A DNA stretch of 15,488 nucleotides, taken from positions 1-15,488 of the forward strand of contig CAZCZZ010000077.1 in the NCBI GenBank assembly GCA_964503335.1, in the 5' to 3' direction. The notes below the pieces were generated by a model. It worked only from the letters and a program-made list of their open reading frames with translations, ran no database searches and was not told where the DNA came from. Shown piece after piece: positions 7,001 through 13,677 of the stretch (position 1 is the first letter of the stretch; every line of letters starts with the position of its first letter). The position numbers and the translations under genes are program-made. This DNA is from CAZCZZ01 sp964503335. GTDB taxonomy: Bacteria > Verrucomicrobiota > Kiritimatiellia > CAIVKH01.

Positions 7001-9002
7001 AATCCAGCGCTGCGTCCGAGGAATCGTTGGGATTGAGGCCGTACATCGTTTCCCACGAATCCGACATGCCGTCGCCATCCGTGTCCGGCGCGCTCGCCGT
7101 GATCTTCATGCTGGGGTCGCCATAAAGGCCGAAGTCCATGCGGTTCATCCACCAGCCGTTTGCAGCGCCGCCACCCAGCGTGCCCATGACTTGATAGACG
7201 GCTTCGCCGAAGGGCAGGTCGTTGCTGACGATGTTGCGGAAGATGTGGTAGCCGATGCCCGCGATGTCGGGGTGGCTCATGTGCGGGAGCCAGACGCCTG
7301 CGTACCAGGAGACGCGGGTGGCGCCGAGCGATGCAATCGCGCCGTTCTTGAGCGTCATGTAGGCGACATTGTTCGGCGACTCGGGATAACCGCAGGTGCA
7401 GGAGCCCATGTAGACGATCGAAGGATTCGCGTTACCCATTTCCGTGGCGTGGGCGCTTGTGAAGATGCTGCCGTTGCAGCACGCGGCGCCTTCGGACCAT
7501 CCGTGGCCCATCCACATGAGCAGCCCGTAGGCATTGCTCTTCCAGTGGTTCACGACGGAGCGATCCATCAGCTCGGCGTTCGAGGTGAACTTCGAGTTCA
7601 AGCTCGTGCTGCAGGTGCCCTGCTCGTACATCGTGTAGGCGCCGTAGCCTGCGGTCGCGAGATAGTTGGTGCGCATCGCTTCGCCGACGTTGGCCTCGTC
7701 CGTGTTCACGTCGAGGAAGCTCTCGGGGAGAAGCGCCTTCTTGCGCCAGGCGATGGAGGTTTCGTTCTCGTAGCGAATGAACTTCTGGACGATGCCGTTC
7801 AGCGCGGATTGCCAGCCGGTGCCGGGATAGACGGGGATGCGGCCGACGTAGAGTTCGGCGATCATATCGACGCCGCCGGTGCCTTCATCGCCGCGCTCTT
7901 CGCCGTAGATGCCGTCACCGTCCTTGTCCCAGTTGCCGGTCATGTCGGCGAAGTAATAGTCCGTCGGTGTCTCGCGGTAGTCCGTCACATCATAACGTGG
8001 CCAGCACATCTTCATCGGCACATCACCCGTGTCCGGCGTGGGATTGCCGACGAGCAGCACGTAGCGGATGCCCCTGGCGACGTAGTTGTTCTTCAGCCAC
8101 TGGCGGATGCGGTCGGCGCGGTCATTGGGGCTCTGCCCGGTGACTTCATTCCATCCGGTCAGCGCCGCATTGCCGTCGATTCCCGTCTCCGTCACGACGT
8201 GCACATCGAAGCCGCGGTTCTGCTTGTGGGGGATGAAACCGTAGAGCGACGGGGCCTCGGCGAAAATCGCATCCGTCGTGATGATGTAATAGCCGGGGCT
8301 GGCGGCGACGGTTGCGGGGGCGGGGGCGCCGTACCACGCGGAGGCCTGCGTGTCGTTTTCGATCAGCGACATCAACTCGGAGCGCATGCCTGCGTCGATC
8401 GTAGAGCCTGACGCAGGCGCTACCGGCAGCGCCGCGTACTCAAGATGGAAGGAAAGCGAACTGTAAACCTTCAGCGTTGATGTTCCGGGCACGTACTGGA
8501 CGGGGTTGACGGCCACTTGTGCGAGCTTGTATCCGCGAAGGCCCGGGAAGCCCAGGATCTGCACGGGGCTTTCAGGGTAGGCGACGGACTGTCCGTAGAT
8601 CGACGTATCGAAGCCGTTGGCGACGGAAGTCGCATCGCCGAAATCAACCACGTCCCCGCCATTCGAAGGACGCATGGGAGATCCGGGGCGGATGGCTGCC
8701 GGAACGGCAACGGTCTTTGCATCGGCCTGATCCAAGACAACCTTCACGGTAGAGGCATCGACACCTGCCGGAAGCGCGAAGTACATGACCTTGCGGGGAA
8801 GGGTCGGCCGCGCCGGCTCAGCATGGACATCGTATCCCGTCATCCGGACATCGACCAAACCATCTGCCGCAACCGTGATTTCGGCCGGTGATAGAGTCAG
8901 GGCGGACGAAATGACTTCTGCGGCTTGTGCGCAGCGCGGCGCATAAGCAGACGCAAGCATAAGGGCTGCAACGAGTTGAGATACAAATACACTTTTCTTC
9001 AT
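4017..9002 (-). CDS. Exported C25 (gingipain-type) cysteine protease with tandem beta modules and calcium repeats
   Basis: The 1661-residue product has a Sec signal peptide (1-27, ending AQA), a propeptide-like beta region (about 28-235), then a C25 peptidase domain (about 237-633). Its signature is WMGHGWSE with His500 and GSCTCGYPE with Cys535 (or Cys537) as the likely His/Cys dyad. Downstream: a calcium-type DTDGDGMSDSWE repeat block (640-706); a DNRLRE-like beta domain (707-875); beta module 1 (878-985); a repeat block (986-1033); module 2 (1039-1145); a repeat block (1147-1211); a second DNRLRE-like domain (1212-1392, FIRFDLSGLPAG); module 3 (1393-1499); a repeat block (1502-1549); module 4 (1555-1661). 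Modules share GTFNGWN, RFKFV, NWGE and RTGAY, resembling glycogen-binding/CBM48 folds. It ends in module 4, with no recognisable PEP-CTERM or type IX signal. The ATG at 9000-9002 is preferred over an ATG 31 codons upstream because of the ribosome site and signal peptide. The substrate is unknown. Confidence 0.9.
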   Translation of the reverse strand: MKKSVFVSQLVAALMLASAYAPRCAQAAEVISSALTLSPAEITVAADGLVDVRMTGYDVHAEPARPTLPRKVMYFALPAGVDASTVKVVLDQADAKTVAVPAAIRPGSPMRPSNGGDVVDFGDATSVANGFDTSIYGQSVAYPESPVQILGFPGLRGYKLAQVAVNPVQYVPGTSTLKVYSSLSFHLEYAALPVAPASGSTIDAGMRSELMSLIENDTQASAWYGAPAPATVAASPGYYIITTDAIFAEAPSLYGFIPHKQNRGFDVHVVTETGIDGNAALTGWNEVTGQSPNDRADRIRQWLKNNYVARGIRYVLLVGNPTPDTGDVPMKMCWPRYDVTDYRETPTDYYFADMTGNWDKDGDGIYGEERGDEGTGGVDMIAELYVGRIPVYPGTGWQSALNGIVQKFIRYENETSIAWRKKALLPESFLDVNTDEANVGEAMRTNYLATAGYGAYTMYEQGTCSTSLNSKFTSNAELMDRSVVNHWKSNAYGLLMWMGHGWSEGAACCNGSIFTSAHATEMGNANPSIVYMGSCTCGYPESPNNVAYMTLKNGAIASLGATRVSWYAGVWLPHMSHPDIAGIGYHIFRNIVSNDLPFGEAVYQVMGTLGGGAANGWWMNRMDFGLYGDPSMKITASAPDTDGDGMSDSWETMYGLNPNDSSDAALDSDGDGLSNLQESTKNTNPRLSDTDYDGINDAQDSDPLTPAYILISLPADLVGGLSANVGGSAASWIPGYCQWGADRYNQYSGILGFNLSTISDKAVIRGVTLRYQNNGPGWGYASRIIGLGDINPQTQPLPAFMSITTNTPLVTATAAQFPRVYNNTGALNLGASAASDVNSRLAADRWTMGIGFTHQGNTTAIIITNASLMVSYEVYRSSYDSITVAGTFNGWNQNLANMKLVADYTWEMSVKLTNATGNRFKFVGNKSWTINWGESNQSGFALPLNGIAERGNFADVVVNGTLNGTYKFTFDERTGAYTVAYLPPPDTDHDGMPDDWETQNGLNPNDASDASGNPDGDIFTNLQEYQNGTNPRVWNRPASDFANITVSGTFNGWNIAATNLVLVDNYVWQWDATMAAQSAVRFKFVANGSWTVNWGESNQTDLDLPVDALAERGNFGDIKLNDTLTGSYRFTFNERTGAYKVEKLVVDTDHDGMPDDWETANKLNPSSNADAALDGDADTLTNLQEYQRGTNPWRSDTDLDGISDASDSQPTIAAFQQIQANPAIIGTIIRYGGFDVPTYTYSFSTGSVYYSAHYRDYEKERSFIRFDLSGLPAGAIVKHAVMLYDLTGSPSEAFDYRLAAMGTQDPRTAAGASNAFFAAESAASYQGVISAYARNSGIQEALALSPVMQADIQSRPASSYWSAGIYNDLNSYNAIWANLTNLKLVVSYTAPKSDFQSMTAAGTFNGWNQSAKNMRLIADYTWQFETVLNNATGFRFKFVANESWGINWGEQNQGDFDAPIEGNAERGNFGDITMNGTLNGTFRFTFNERTGAYKVEFVPPADTDSDGMPDYWENQYGLNPNDAMDAAQDPDIDGFTNLQEYRNGTSPIAWDRMKSDYSSISVPGTYNNWSLSAYKMRLVDNYIWSLDLNFFSSGTIEVKFVANESWSVNWGEQNQSDFTAPLSQYAEKGNFANIRFDGPFSGYYVLTFDERTGAYSFGLKP
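4020..6371 (-). repeat. Four intragenic copies of a glycogen-binding-like module in the C25 protease gene
   Basis: In coding order the copies lie at about 6371-6048, 5888-5568, 4826-4506 and 4340-4020, each about 107 codons. Shared residues are G-T-F/Y-N-x-W near the start, (M/V)xLVxxYxW, F-x-x-N-x-S-W-x-x-N-W-G-E in the middle, and F-x-E-R-T-G-A-Y at the end. Copies 1, 2 and 4 are adjacent to a DxDxDGxPDxWE calcium-type block; copies 1 and 3 each follow a DNRLRE-like domain. The arrangement points to duplication of larger cassettes. Confidence 0.8.
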
Positions 9003-9008
9003 CGACTT

Positions 9009-9013
9009 CTCCT
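9009..9013 (-). promoter_or_regulatory. Ribosome binding site deciding the C25 protease start
   Basis: On the minus strand AGGAG lies six bases before the ATG at 9000-9002. It supports that start over the upstream in-frame ATG at 9093-9095, which has no such site and would bury the signal peptide. Confidence 0.75.
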
Positions 9014-9087
9014 GGGGGACACCAACAAAACTGGTAAAACGTTCTAGCAGATACGTGAAATGTGTGGGTGGCGTAAAGGGTAATGAT

Positions 9088-9119
9088 GGGGACATACCCC
9101 TATTTCGGGGAATCCCCGA
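9088..9119. promoter_or_regulatory. Alternating G4/C4 palindrome upstream of the C25 protease
   Basis: Four blocks alternate: GGGG (9088-9091), CCCC (9097-9100), GGGG (9107-9110), CCCC (9114-9117). The right pair makes a palindrome, TCGGGG-AAT-CCCCGA (9105-9119); the middle pair could instead pair around TATTTC. It lies 86-117 bases upstream of the protease start, a usual distance for an operator or activator site. The binding factor is unknown. Confidence 0.4.
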
Positions 9120-9159
9120 TAATCTTGAGCCAGCCCTGAGCCGGAAAGATTCAGCAAGA

Positions 9160-9312
9160 AACCGCGAATTACGCGAATTGACGCGAATTTAGGGCTGCCC
9201 CCAAGAGTTCTGCTTCTACAGAATGCTCACCATTCGGTTAGGCAAAAAAGCAGCCGTTCCTATGCTTCATGTTCTTATCGGAATTGGCGAAAATTCGCGT
9301 ACATTCGCGGTT
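9160..9312. repeat. 153-base inverted-repeat element with CGCGAATT units (MITE-like or REP-like)
   Basis: The left arm (9160-9190) contains CGCGAATT three times at a period of 9-10 bases (from 9163, 9172, 9182). The right arm (9282-9312) is its imperfect reverse complement; AATTCGCGTACATTCGCGG matches with one inserted base. Inside, GGCTGC (9193-9198) pairs with GCAGCC (9250-9255), and TTCTG (9208-9212) with CAGAA (9219-9223). The element fills most of the 335-base gap between the 394-residue protein gene and the C25 protease. No coding sequence or clear target duplication is visible. I have the impression that similar CGCGAATT strings recur in environmental bacterial genomes, but this is recall. 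Confidence 0.6.
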
Positions 9313-9337
9313 CAACTGCATTGTTCCGGCTGAGGAG

Positions 9338-10522
9338 CTACGGATTACCCAGAATGCGGATGAATGCGCGATCCGCCGTCGTGGTTACGACGCTGGAAAC
9401 GGTTGCAGCCGTCGCTGTTACCACTCCGCTGACATCTGACCAGGTGCCGGACACGAGGTCGTCCGTGGTTTGCACGACGTAGGGGCGTCCGTACTCGGCC
9501 AGCCAGCGGTTGCTGACCGAACCATCGGATTGGAGTGCATGGTCGAGGATCGAGCGCGTGTTGGGAAACGCGTTGCCCAGCGCGAAGAACTGGTCGCCCG
9601 GGGAATAGGCTGCACCGAAGTCGAACAGGCGCGGATCGCCGAGATTGCCGTATGCATTGGTCGGTTGGTTCATCGGGCCGAGGACCTGGTTGGACAGGAA
9701 GCCGTGATCGGCGTTGCTGATGAAAGCGACGATACGGATCTCGCTTTGCACATTCCCGTTGTCGTCATCAAGCAGTGCGAGCGGAATGGCCAGCTCGAGG
9801 CCGTTTGTCACCGACGCCGCGCCTGCGGCGCTGGGTGACGGATCCCCGGTGCCGGTGACGCCGAGTTTGTTGTCGTTGCGGAAGCCGAGGATGATTCCGT
9901 TGGTGAAGGTGAAGGAGGCGGGATAGGAACCGGGGAATGAATCCGCGGCGGTGCCGATATTGCCACCCGTTCCGTTTCCGCCGGTCGGCAGCGTGGCGTA
10001 GTGCAACTGGCCGCGCCAAAGTTCACGGTTCCCGATCACGGGAAAATTCTGAACGACGGTGAATCCGTTGAACGTGAAATAGAAATCTGCGGTAACGTTC
10101 GTGTCGAACTTCAACCCGTCGTTCTCCGGATTCAGGTGGCCCATGCGGTTCAGCCCGCCACCGTCCACATCGGCATTGTCGCCGCGCAGGCTGTTCTGGC
10201 CGCCGGGGATACTATCGATGAAGAAGTTCAGCCGGTTCGGGTTGCCGGGCGCAAAGTCCACGCCCTGGCCTGCCATTTCGACGTTGCCGGCGATGAAGAG
10301 GTACAGCACGCCGTCTTCGACCTTCGCGTAGGCCGCGTCGACTTCGGACCCGCCGAGCGCCATGCGGGGGTGACCATTCGTCGCGTCACCGAAGCCCGTC
10401 GGCGTGTCCTGCACGGAAAGCGCGGCGCCGTAGTAGGAACCGTCAAGGAATCCATCGATAACCGGAGCGGCTGTGGCGGCGATGGCGGAAAGCGAAAGAA
10501 GGAAAGCAGGCAAGAATTTCAT
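9338..10522 (-). CDS. Exported PVC-type protein of unknown function
   Basis: The 394-residue product has a Sec signal peptide (MKFLPAFLLSLSAIAATAAP, cleavage near residue 19). The mature protein opens VIDGFLDGSYYGAALSVQDT, then GSEVDAAYAKVEDGVLYLFI (58-77) with AGNVE, NFFIDSIPGGQN, GLKFDTNVTADFYF, GLELAIPLALLD, and HGFLSNQVLGPM. I recall proteins with the same order of motifs from planctomycete and verrucomicrobial secretomes, described only as hypothetical; the beta-rich opening resembles carbohydrate-binding folds. The last 50 residues (VQTTDDLVSGTWSDVSGVV to ADRAFIRILG) form a module also found in the neighbouring gene product. AGGTG lies seven bases upstream of the ATG at 10520-10522. It follows the upstream gene after 51 bases with no terminator in between, so co-transcription is likely. 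Localisation outside the cytoplasm is supported; function is not. Confidence 0.8.
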   Translation of the reverse strand: MKFLPAFLLSLSAIAATAAPVIDGFLDGSYYGAALSVQDTPTGFGDATNGHPRMALGGSEVDAAYAKVEDGVLYLFIAGNVEMAGQGVDFAPGNPNRLNFFIDSIPGGQNSLRGDNADVDGGGLNRMGHLNPENDGLKFDTNVTADFYFTFNGFTVVQNFPVIGNRELWRGQLHYATLPTGGNGTGGNIGTAADSFPGSYPASFTFTNGIILGFRNDNKLGVTGTGDPSPSAAGAASVTNGLELAIPLALLDDDNGNVQSEIRIVAFISNADHGFLSNQVLGPMNQPTNAYGNLGDPRLFDFGAAYSPGDQFFALGNAFPNTRSILDHALQSDGSVSNRWLAEYGRPYVVQTTDDLVSGTWSDVSGVVTATAATVSSVVTTTADRAFIRILGNP

Positions 10523-10573
10523 AGTGGCACCTGGTTCGCAGGGAACATCCGGCGCTGGGGATGCGTCAAGGAC

Positions 10574-12289
10574 CTATTTGAGGCGCACGCGGTAGAAGCG
10601 CTGCGTGACGGTCTGATTCGTGTCGATGACGGAGAGGCTGGCGCTTTGCGCTGTAACGGGTTCTGTTACGCCGAGCCACGCGCCGTGGATGTCGTGCGTG
10701 GCCTCAACCTGGTACACCGAGCCGCTGGATGTGCTCCAAACGATCTCCGCGGTTCCGGTTCCGGTGGGTATGACCGAAGTGACGGGGACCACGGGCGCGA
10801 AGGAGGGCGCGAGGACGGCGTCGACGATGCCCGTTTCGGCAATGCCGAGCGATGCATCGATGCCTGCGGGCGGCGCGGACGCATCGACGCGGAACGAATA
10901 CAGCGTGCCCCAGTCGAGCGCGTTGTTCGTCGGCGCAGTCCACGTCGCCGATCCGTTGGTCACGGCGAAGGACCAGTCATTCAGCGCGTTCGTGTCGCCG
11001 TCCAGGCACGCCGCGTTGGTAAAGATGACGCCGGGCGATACCGGCAGCGATATCGAGTCGAGCTGCCGCTCGAAGTCGTGATTCGCGAGGGCGAAGACAT
11101 AGCGGAACCAGCCGCTGCCGAGATTCGTCGTTGCCGTGGCGAGCTGCACGCGGCCCTCGCCCGTGTCGATCGCGACGTTGGTGCGCGAGGGCCATGCGTT
11201 CATCGCCGGGCCATTCACCAGCGACGTGTTGGTTGTGAACTGCCAGACGCTGTTCGTCAGCAGCGGCGTGACGCGGCGATAGCCCATGGTGTTGTAGATG
11301 TTCGTGTCGTTCTGCACGAGGTACCAGGCCTCGATGAAGTACTGTGCGACGGTGTTCGTCAGGTCGGCCTCGCGTACGACGAGGCGGTGTGTAAACAGAT
11401 CGACTTCGTTCGTGTGGTTCCGGAAATCGTCCACGGGAACCGCGTCGAAATGCGATCCGAGGGATGTCCACGTGCCGGCGTGGGCGTTGATTTCATTGCG
11501 CGGCGCGAAGTAGTAGGGATCGCTGTTGTTGGCGACACCATACGTGTCGGAACAGCCGGTGAAGATCGTCTGCGCGCCCGCGCAATCGCAGTCCTCGTTG
11601 GTCGAATAGAACGCATGCTTCGCGTCGGAACGGCCGATCTGGACGAACACGCCGTCAAGCAGCCGGTAGAAGTTGAAGATCACATAGGGGTGCTGCCCGA
11701 GCTGTGGAGCAAAGGCGAAGCGTGGCGGATTGATGGACCACAGCCACGGCACATCGTGCGTCCCGACGTTGAAGAGTTTGGTCGAGGGTGCGATCGAGAC
11801 CCGCACGCCGGCCTCGCGCGCGCGCTGCTGAAGGTTGTCGATGGCGGTCAGCGCCACATCATACGTCGCGCCGTTGTTGGTCGTGCACGGTGTGATCCCG
11901 GGCGGAGGAGGCAGCGTCGCGTGGTCCGCGACGATGTCGACCATGGCGACGGAGTGTCGCCCGTACATCAGGTCGGCGTTGACGATATAGACCTTGCCCG
12001 CGTGATACCCGATATGCGGATTCTCGACGGTGAAGCCACCGCTCATTTGAAGCCTGCGCGTCCCCGGAATGGCATCGAGCTGCAGGCCACCCGCCGATAT
12101 CGCCCCGTCGCGAAACGACTCCAGATCCGCGCCGTTGAACGTCAGCGTATTGGTAGTGATGACGTGTGTGCCGTCCGGAACCATGACCCCCAACGCCGCC
12201 GCCAGTTGATGATTCACGGAGAATGTGACGGTGCCGACGGGCCCGCCCCAGGCCACCACCGGAACCAACATGAGCACCCAAACGCGCAT
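10574..12289 (-). CDS. Large exported PVC-type protein of unknown function
   Basis: From the ATG at 12287-12289 the product is 571 residues, opening MRVWVLMLVPVVAWGGPVGT, a short signal peptide. The middle holds a Cys-bearing segment (KHAFYSTNEDCDC, then FTGCSDTYG, then FAPRNEINAHAG) followed by QYFIEAWYLV and YRRVTP. I recall this motif order from planctomycete exported hypothetical proteins. Further on, GSGWFRYVFALANHDFERQL, LNDWSFAVTNGSATW and GTLYSFRVDASAPP form a beta-sandwich-like segment also common in PVC secreted proteins. The C-terminus (YQVEATHDIHGAWLGVTEPV to RFYRVRLK) matches the tail module of the downstream gene product. A longer start at 12347-12349 is possible but would put 20 polar residues before the signal peptide and fall inside a palindrome. 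The ribosome site is poor. Function is unknown. Confidence 0.75.
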   Translation of the reverse strand: MRVWVLMLVPVVAWGGPVGTVTFSVNHQLAAALGVMVPDGTHVITTNTLTFNGADLESFRDGAISAGGLQLDAIPGTRRLQMSGGFTVENPHIGYHAGKVYIVNADLMYGRHSVAMVDIVADHATLPPPPGITPCTTNNGATYDVALTAIDNLQQRAREAGVRVSIAPSTKLFNVGTHDVPWLWSINPPRFAFAPQLGQHPYVIFNFYRLLDGVFVQIGRSDAKHAFYSTNEDCDCAGAQTIFTGCSDTYGVANNSDPYYFAPRNEINAHAGTWTSLGSHFDAVPVDDFRNHTNEVDLFTHRLVVREADLTNTVAQYFIEAWYLVQNDTNIYNTMGYRRVTPLLTNSVWQFTTNTSLVNGPAMNAWPSRTNVAIDTGEGRVQLATATTNLGSGWFRYVFALANHDFERQLDSISLPVSPGVIFTNAACLDGDTNALNDWSFAVTNGSATWTAPTNNALDWGTLYSFRVDASAPPAGIDASLGIAETGIVDAVLAPSFAPVVPVTSVIPTGTGTAEIVWSTSSGSVYQVEATHDIHGAWLGVTEPVTAQSASLSVIDTNQTVTQRFYRVRLK

Positions 12290-12309
12290 GCCCTGAACAT
12301 ACCGCAAAG

Positions 12310-12360
12310 ACTTCCAATCGTTGGAACATATTTCCCGCCCGACTTCCAATCCTTGGAAGT
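12310..12360. promoter_or_regulatory. Paired TTCCAA-N3-TTGGAA palindromes in a divergent spacer
   Basis: TTCCAATCGTTGGAA (12312-12326) and TTCCAATCCTTGGAA (12344-12358) share 14 of 15 bases and have centres 32 bases apart, about three helical turns. The second extends to a perfect 19-base palindrome, ACTTCCAATCCTTGGAAGT (12342-12360). They lie between the start of the 571-residue exported protein (minus) and rtcB (plus), as expected for two operators on the same DNA face. No other copy is seen in the window. The cognate factor is unknown. Confidence 0.55.
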
Positions 12361-12403
12361 TTTGGGCTGCGCTATGCGTCGGTCGGGTCTAGCGTTTGTT
12401 CCT

Positions 12404-13574
12404 ATGCACCAAGCTGCGCCATACAAGATCTGGGGCACAGACCACGACGCGGGCGCCCTGCAGCAGATGGGGAATGCTTCGGCGCTGCCCGTGTCGGTGG
12501 TCGGGCGCGCTCATGCCGGATGCGCACATTGGCTATGGGTTGCCGATCGGGGGTGTGCTGGCGACGCGCGATGCGGTGATTCCGTATGCGGTGGGGGTCG
12601 ATATTGCGTGCCGCATGAAGCTCACGGTTCTCGATATTCCGGTCAGCGCGATCACGACGCAGGAGGAGCGACTGATCAAGGCGATCGAGAAGGAGACGCG
12701 GTTCGGCGTGGGGGCGACCTTTCGTGAGCGGCGACAGCACGACGTGCTGGATGCGGATTGGAGTGTCAGCCCGGTGACGCGCGACCACCGCGACAAGGCG
12801 TGGAGCCAGCTCGGCACGAGCGGGAGCGGAAATCACTTCGTCGAGTTCGGATCGTTGACGTTGGAGAAGGCGGAGCTTGGCCTTGAGGCGGGAACGTATC
12901 TCGCGCTCTTGAGCCACAGCGGAAGTCGCGGAACCGGCGCGGCCGTCGCTGCACACTACAGCAAGCTGGCGAAGAGTCTGCATCCGGAGCTGCCGCACGA
13001 ATTGATCCAGCTCGCGTGGCTCGATCTGGATTCCGCCGAAGGCCAGGAGTATTGGGCTGCCATGGAGTTGATGGGGCAGTACGCCGCAGCGAATCACGCG
13101 ATGATCCATCAACACATCGCCACGCATCTCGGCGCGCAGGTCCTGCTCGACGTGGAGAATCATCACAACTTCGCGTGGAAGGAACGCCATGGCGGCGAGG
13201 ACGTGATTGTGCATCGCAAAGGCGCAACACCCGCGGGCTCGGGCGTGCTGGGTGTCATTCCGGGTTCGATGGGCGATCCCGGGTTCATCGTGCGCGGAAA
13301 AGGAGTGGCCGCCTCGCTCAACAGCGCATCGCATGGCGCAGGGCGACGGATGAGCCGGACCGCGGCCTTTAAGCAATTCACGTGGGACGACGCGATGAAG
13401 TACCTGCGCGAGCGGGATGTGAAGCTCATCTCCGCGGGGCTCGATGAGGTTCCGATGGCGTACAAGGACATCCGGACTGTCATGGCTGCACAGCAGGATC
13501 TGGTGGAAGTCGTCGCCCGTTTCGACCCGCGTCTTGTCAAAATGGCTCCCAGCGGGGAGAGACCGGAAGACTGA
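12404..13574 (+). CDS. rtcB: RtcB-type RNA ligase, reading frame broken by one extra base
   Basis: RtcB joins RNA 2',3'-cyclic phosphate ends to 5'-OH ends using Mn2+ and GTP. From ATG 12404 one frame reads MHQAAPYKIWGTDHDAGALQ then QMGNASALPVSVV; the rest, from about 12504, is in another frame beginning GALMPDAHIGYGLPIGG. Removing one G from the GGG at 12503-12505 joins them into 389 residues, normal for the short RtcB class. All key motifs are present: VGVDIACRM with metal-binding Asp66 and Cys69 (restored numbering), GTSGSGNHFVEF, LSHSGSRG, ENHHNFAWKE, HRKGATPAG, and NSASHGAGRRMSR, whose His310 (codon 13332-13334) is the expected guanylylated residue. The unshifted downstream frame could still start at ATG 12513 but would lack the first 36 residues. 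No archease is next to it. The shift could be a real mutation, a sequencing or assembly error, or recoding; the intact catalytic part argues for recent or artefactual origin. No clear ribosome site precedes 12404. Confidence 0.88.
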
Positions 13575-13583
13575 TCGAGTCTT

Positions 13584-13614
13584 CTGTAGCCGGCCTCACC
13601 GAGGCCGGCTGCAG
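13584..13614 (+). repeat. REP-like hairpin with GTAG foot, downstream of rtcB
   Basis: CTGTAGCCGGCCTC (13584-13597) pairs with GAGGCCGGCTGCAG (13601-13614) around ACC: 14 bp with one G-U. GTAG (13586-13589) at the foot is the tetranucleotide typical of REP elements served by REP-associated transposases (RAYTs). It starts 10 bases after the rtcB stop and may also help end the transcript, although no T-run follows. Confidence 0.6.
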
Positions 13615-13677
13615 GGGATCAGGATTTGCATCTGTGGCGAAGGCGCAGGCCGACCCGCGTCGAATGACGTCGAACGT

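Noticed and set aside
5166..8411. Long plus-strand open frames (5166-6812 and 7191-8411) opposite the C25 protease
   Set aside because: They mirror the repeated protease modules, show no protein domain of their own, and are expected shadows in GC-rich DNA.
9003..9095. Extended N-terminus for the C25 protease
   Set aside because: A strong AGGAG at 9009-9013 and the signal peptide both point to the ATG at 9000-9002.
9160..9312. CRISPR-like array of short CGCGAATT repeats
   Set aside because: The units are only 8 bases with 1-2-base gaps and are arranged as inverted arms, not as direct repeats with unique spacers.
10001..12727. A 908-codon open frame on the plus strand
   Set aside because: It runs antisense to two well-supported exported-protein genes and has Arg/Val/Gly-rich composition without domains. 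Only its last part (from 12404) is real, being the N-terminus of rtcB.
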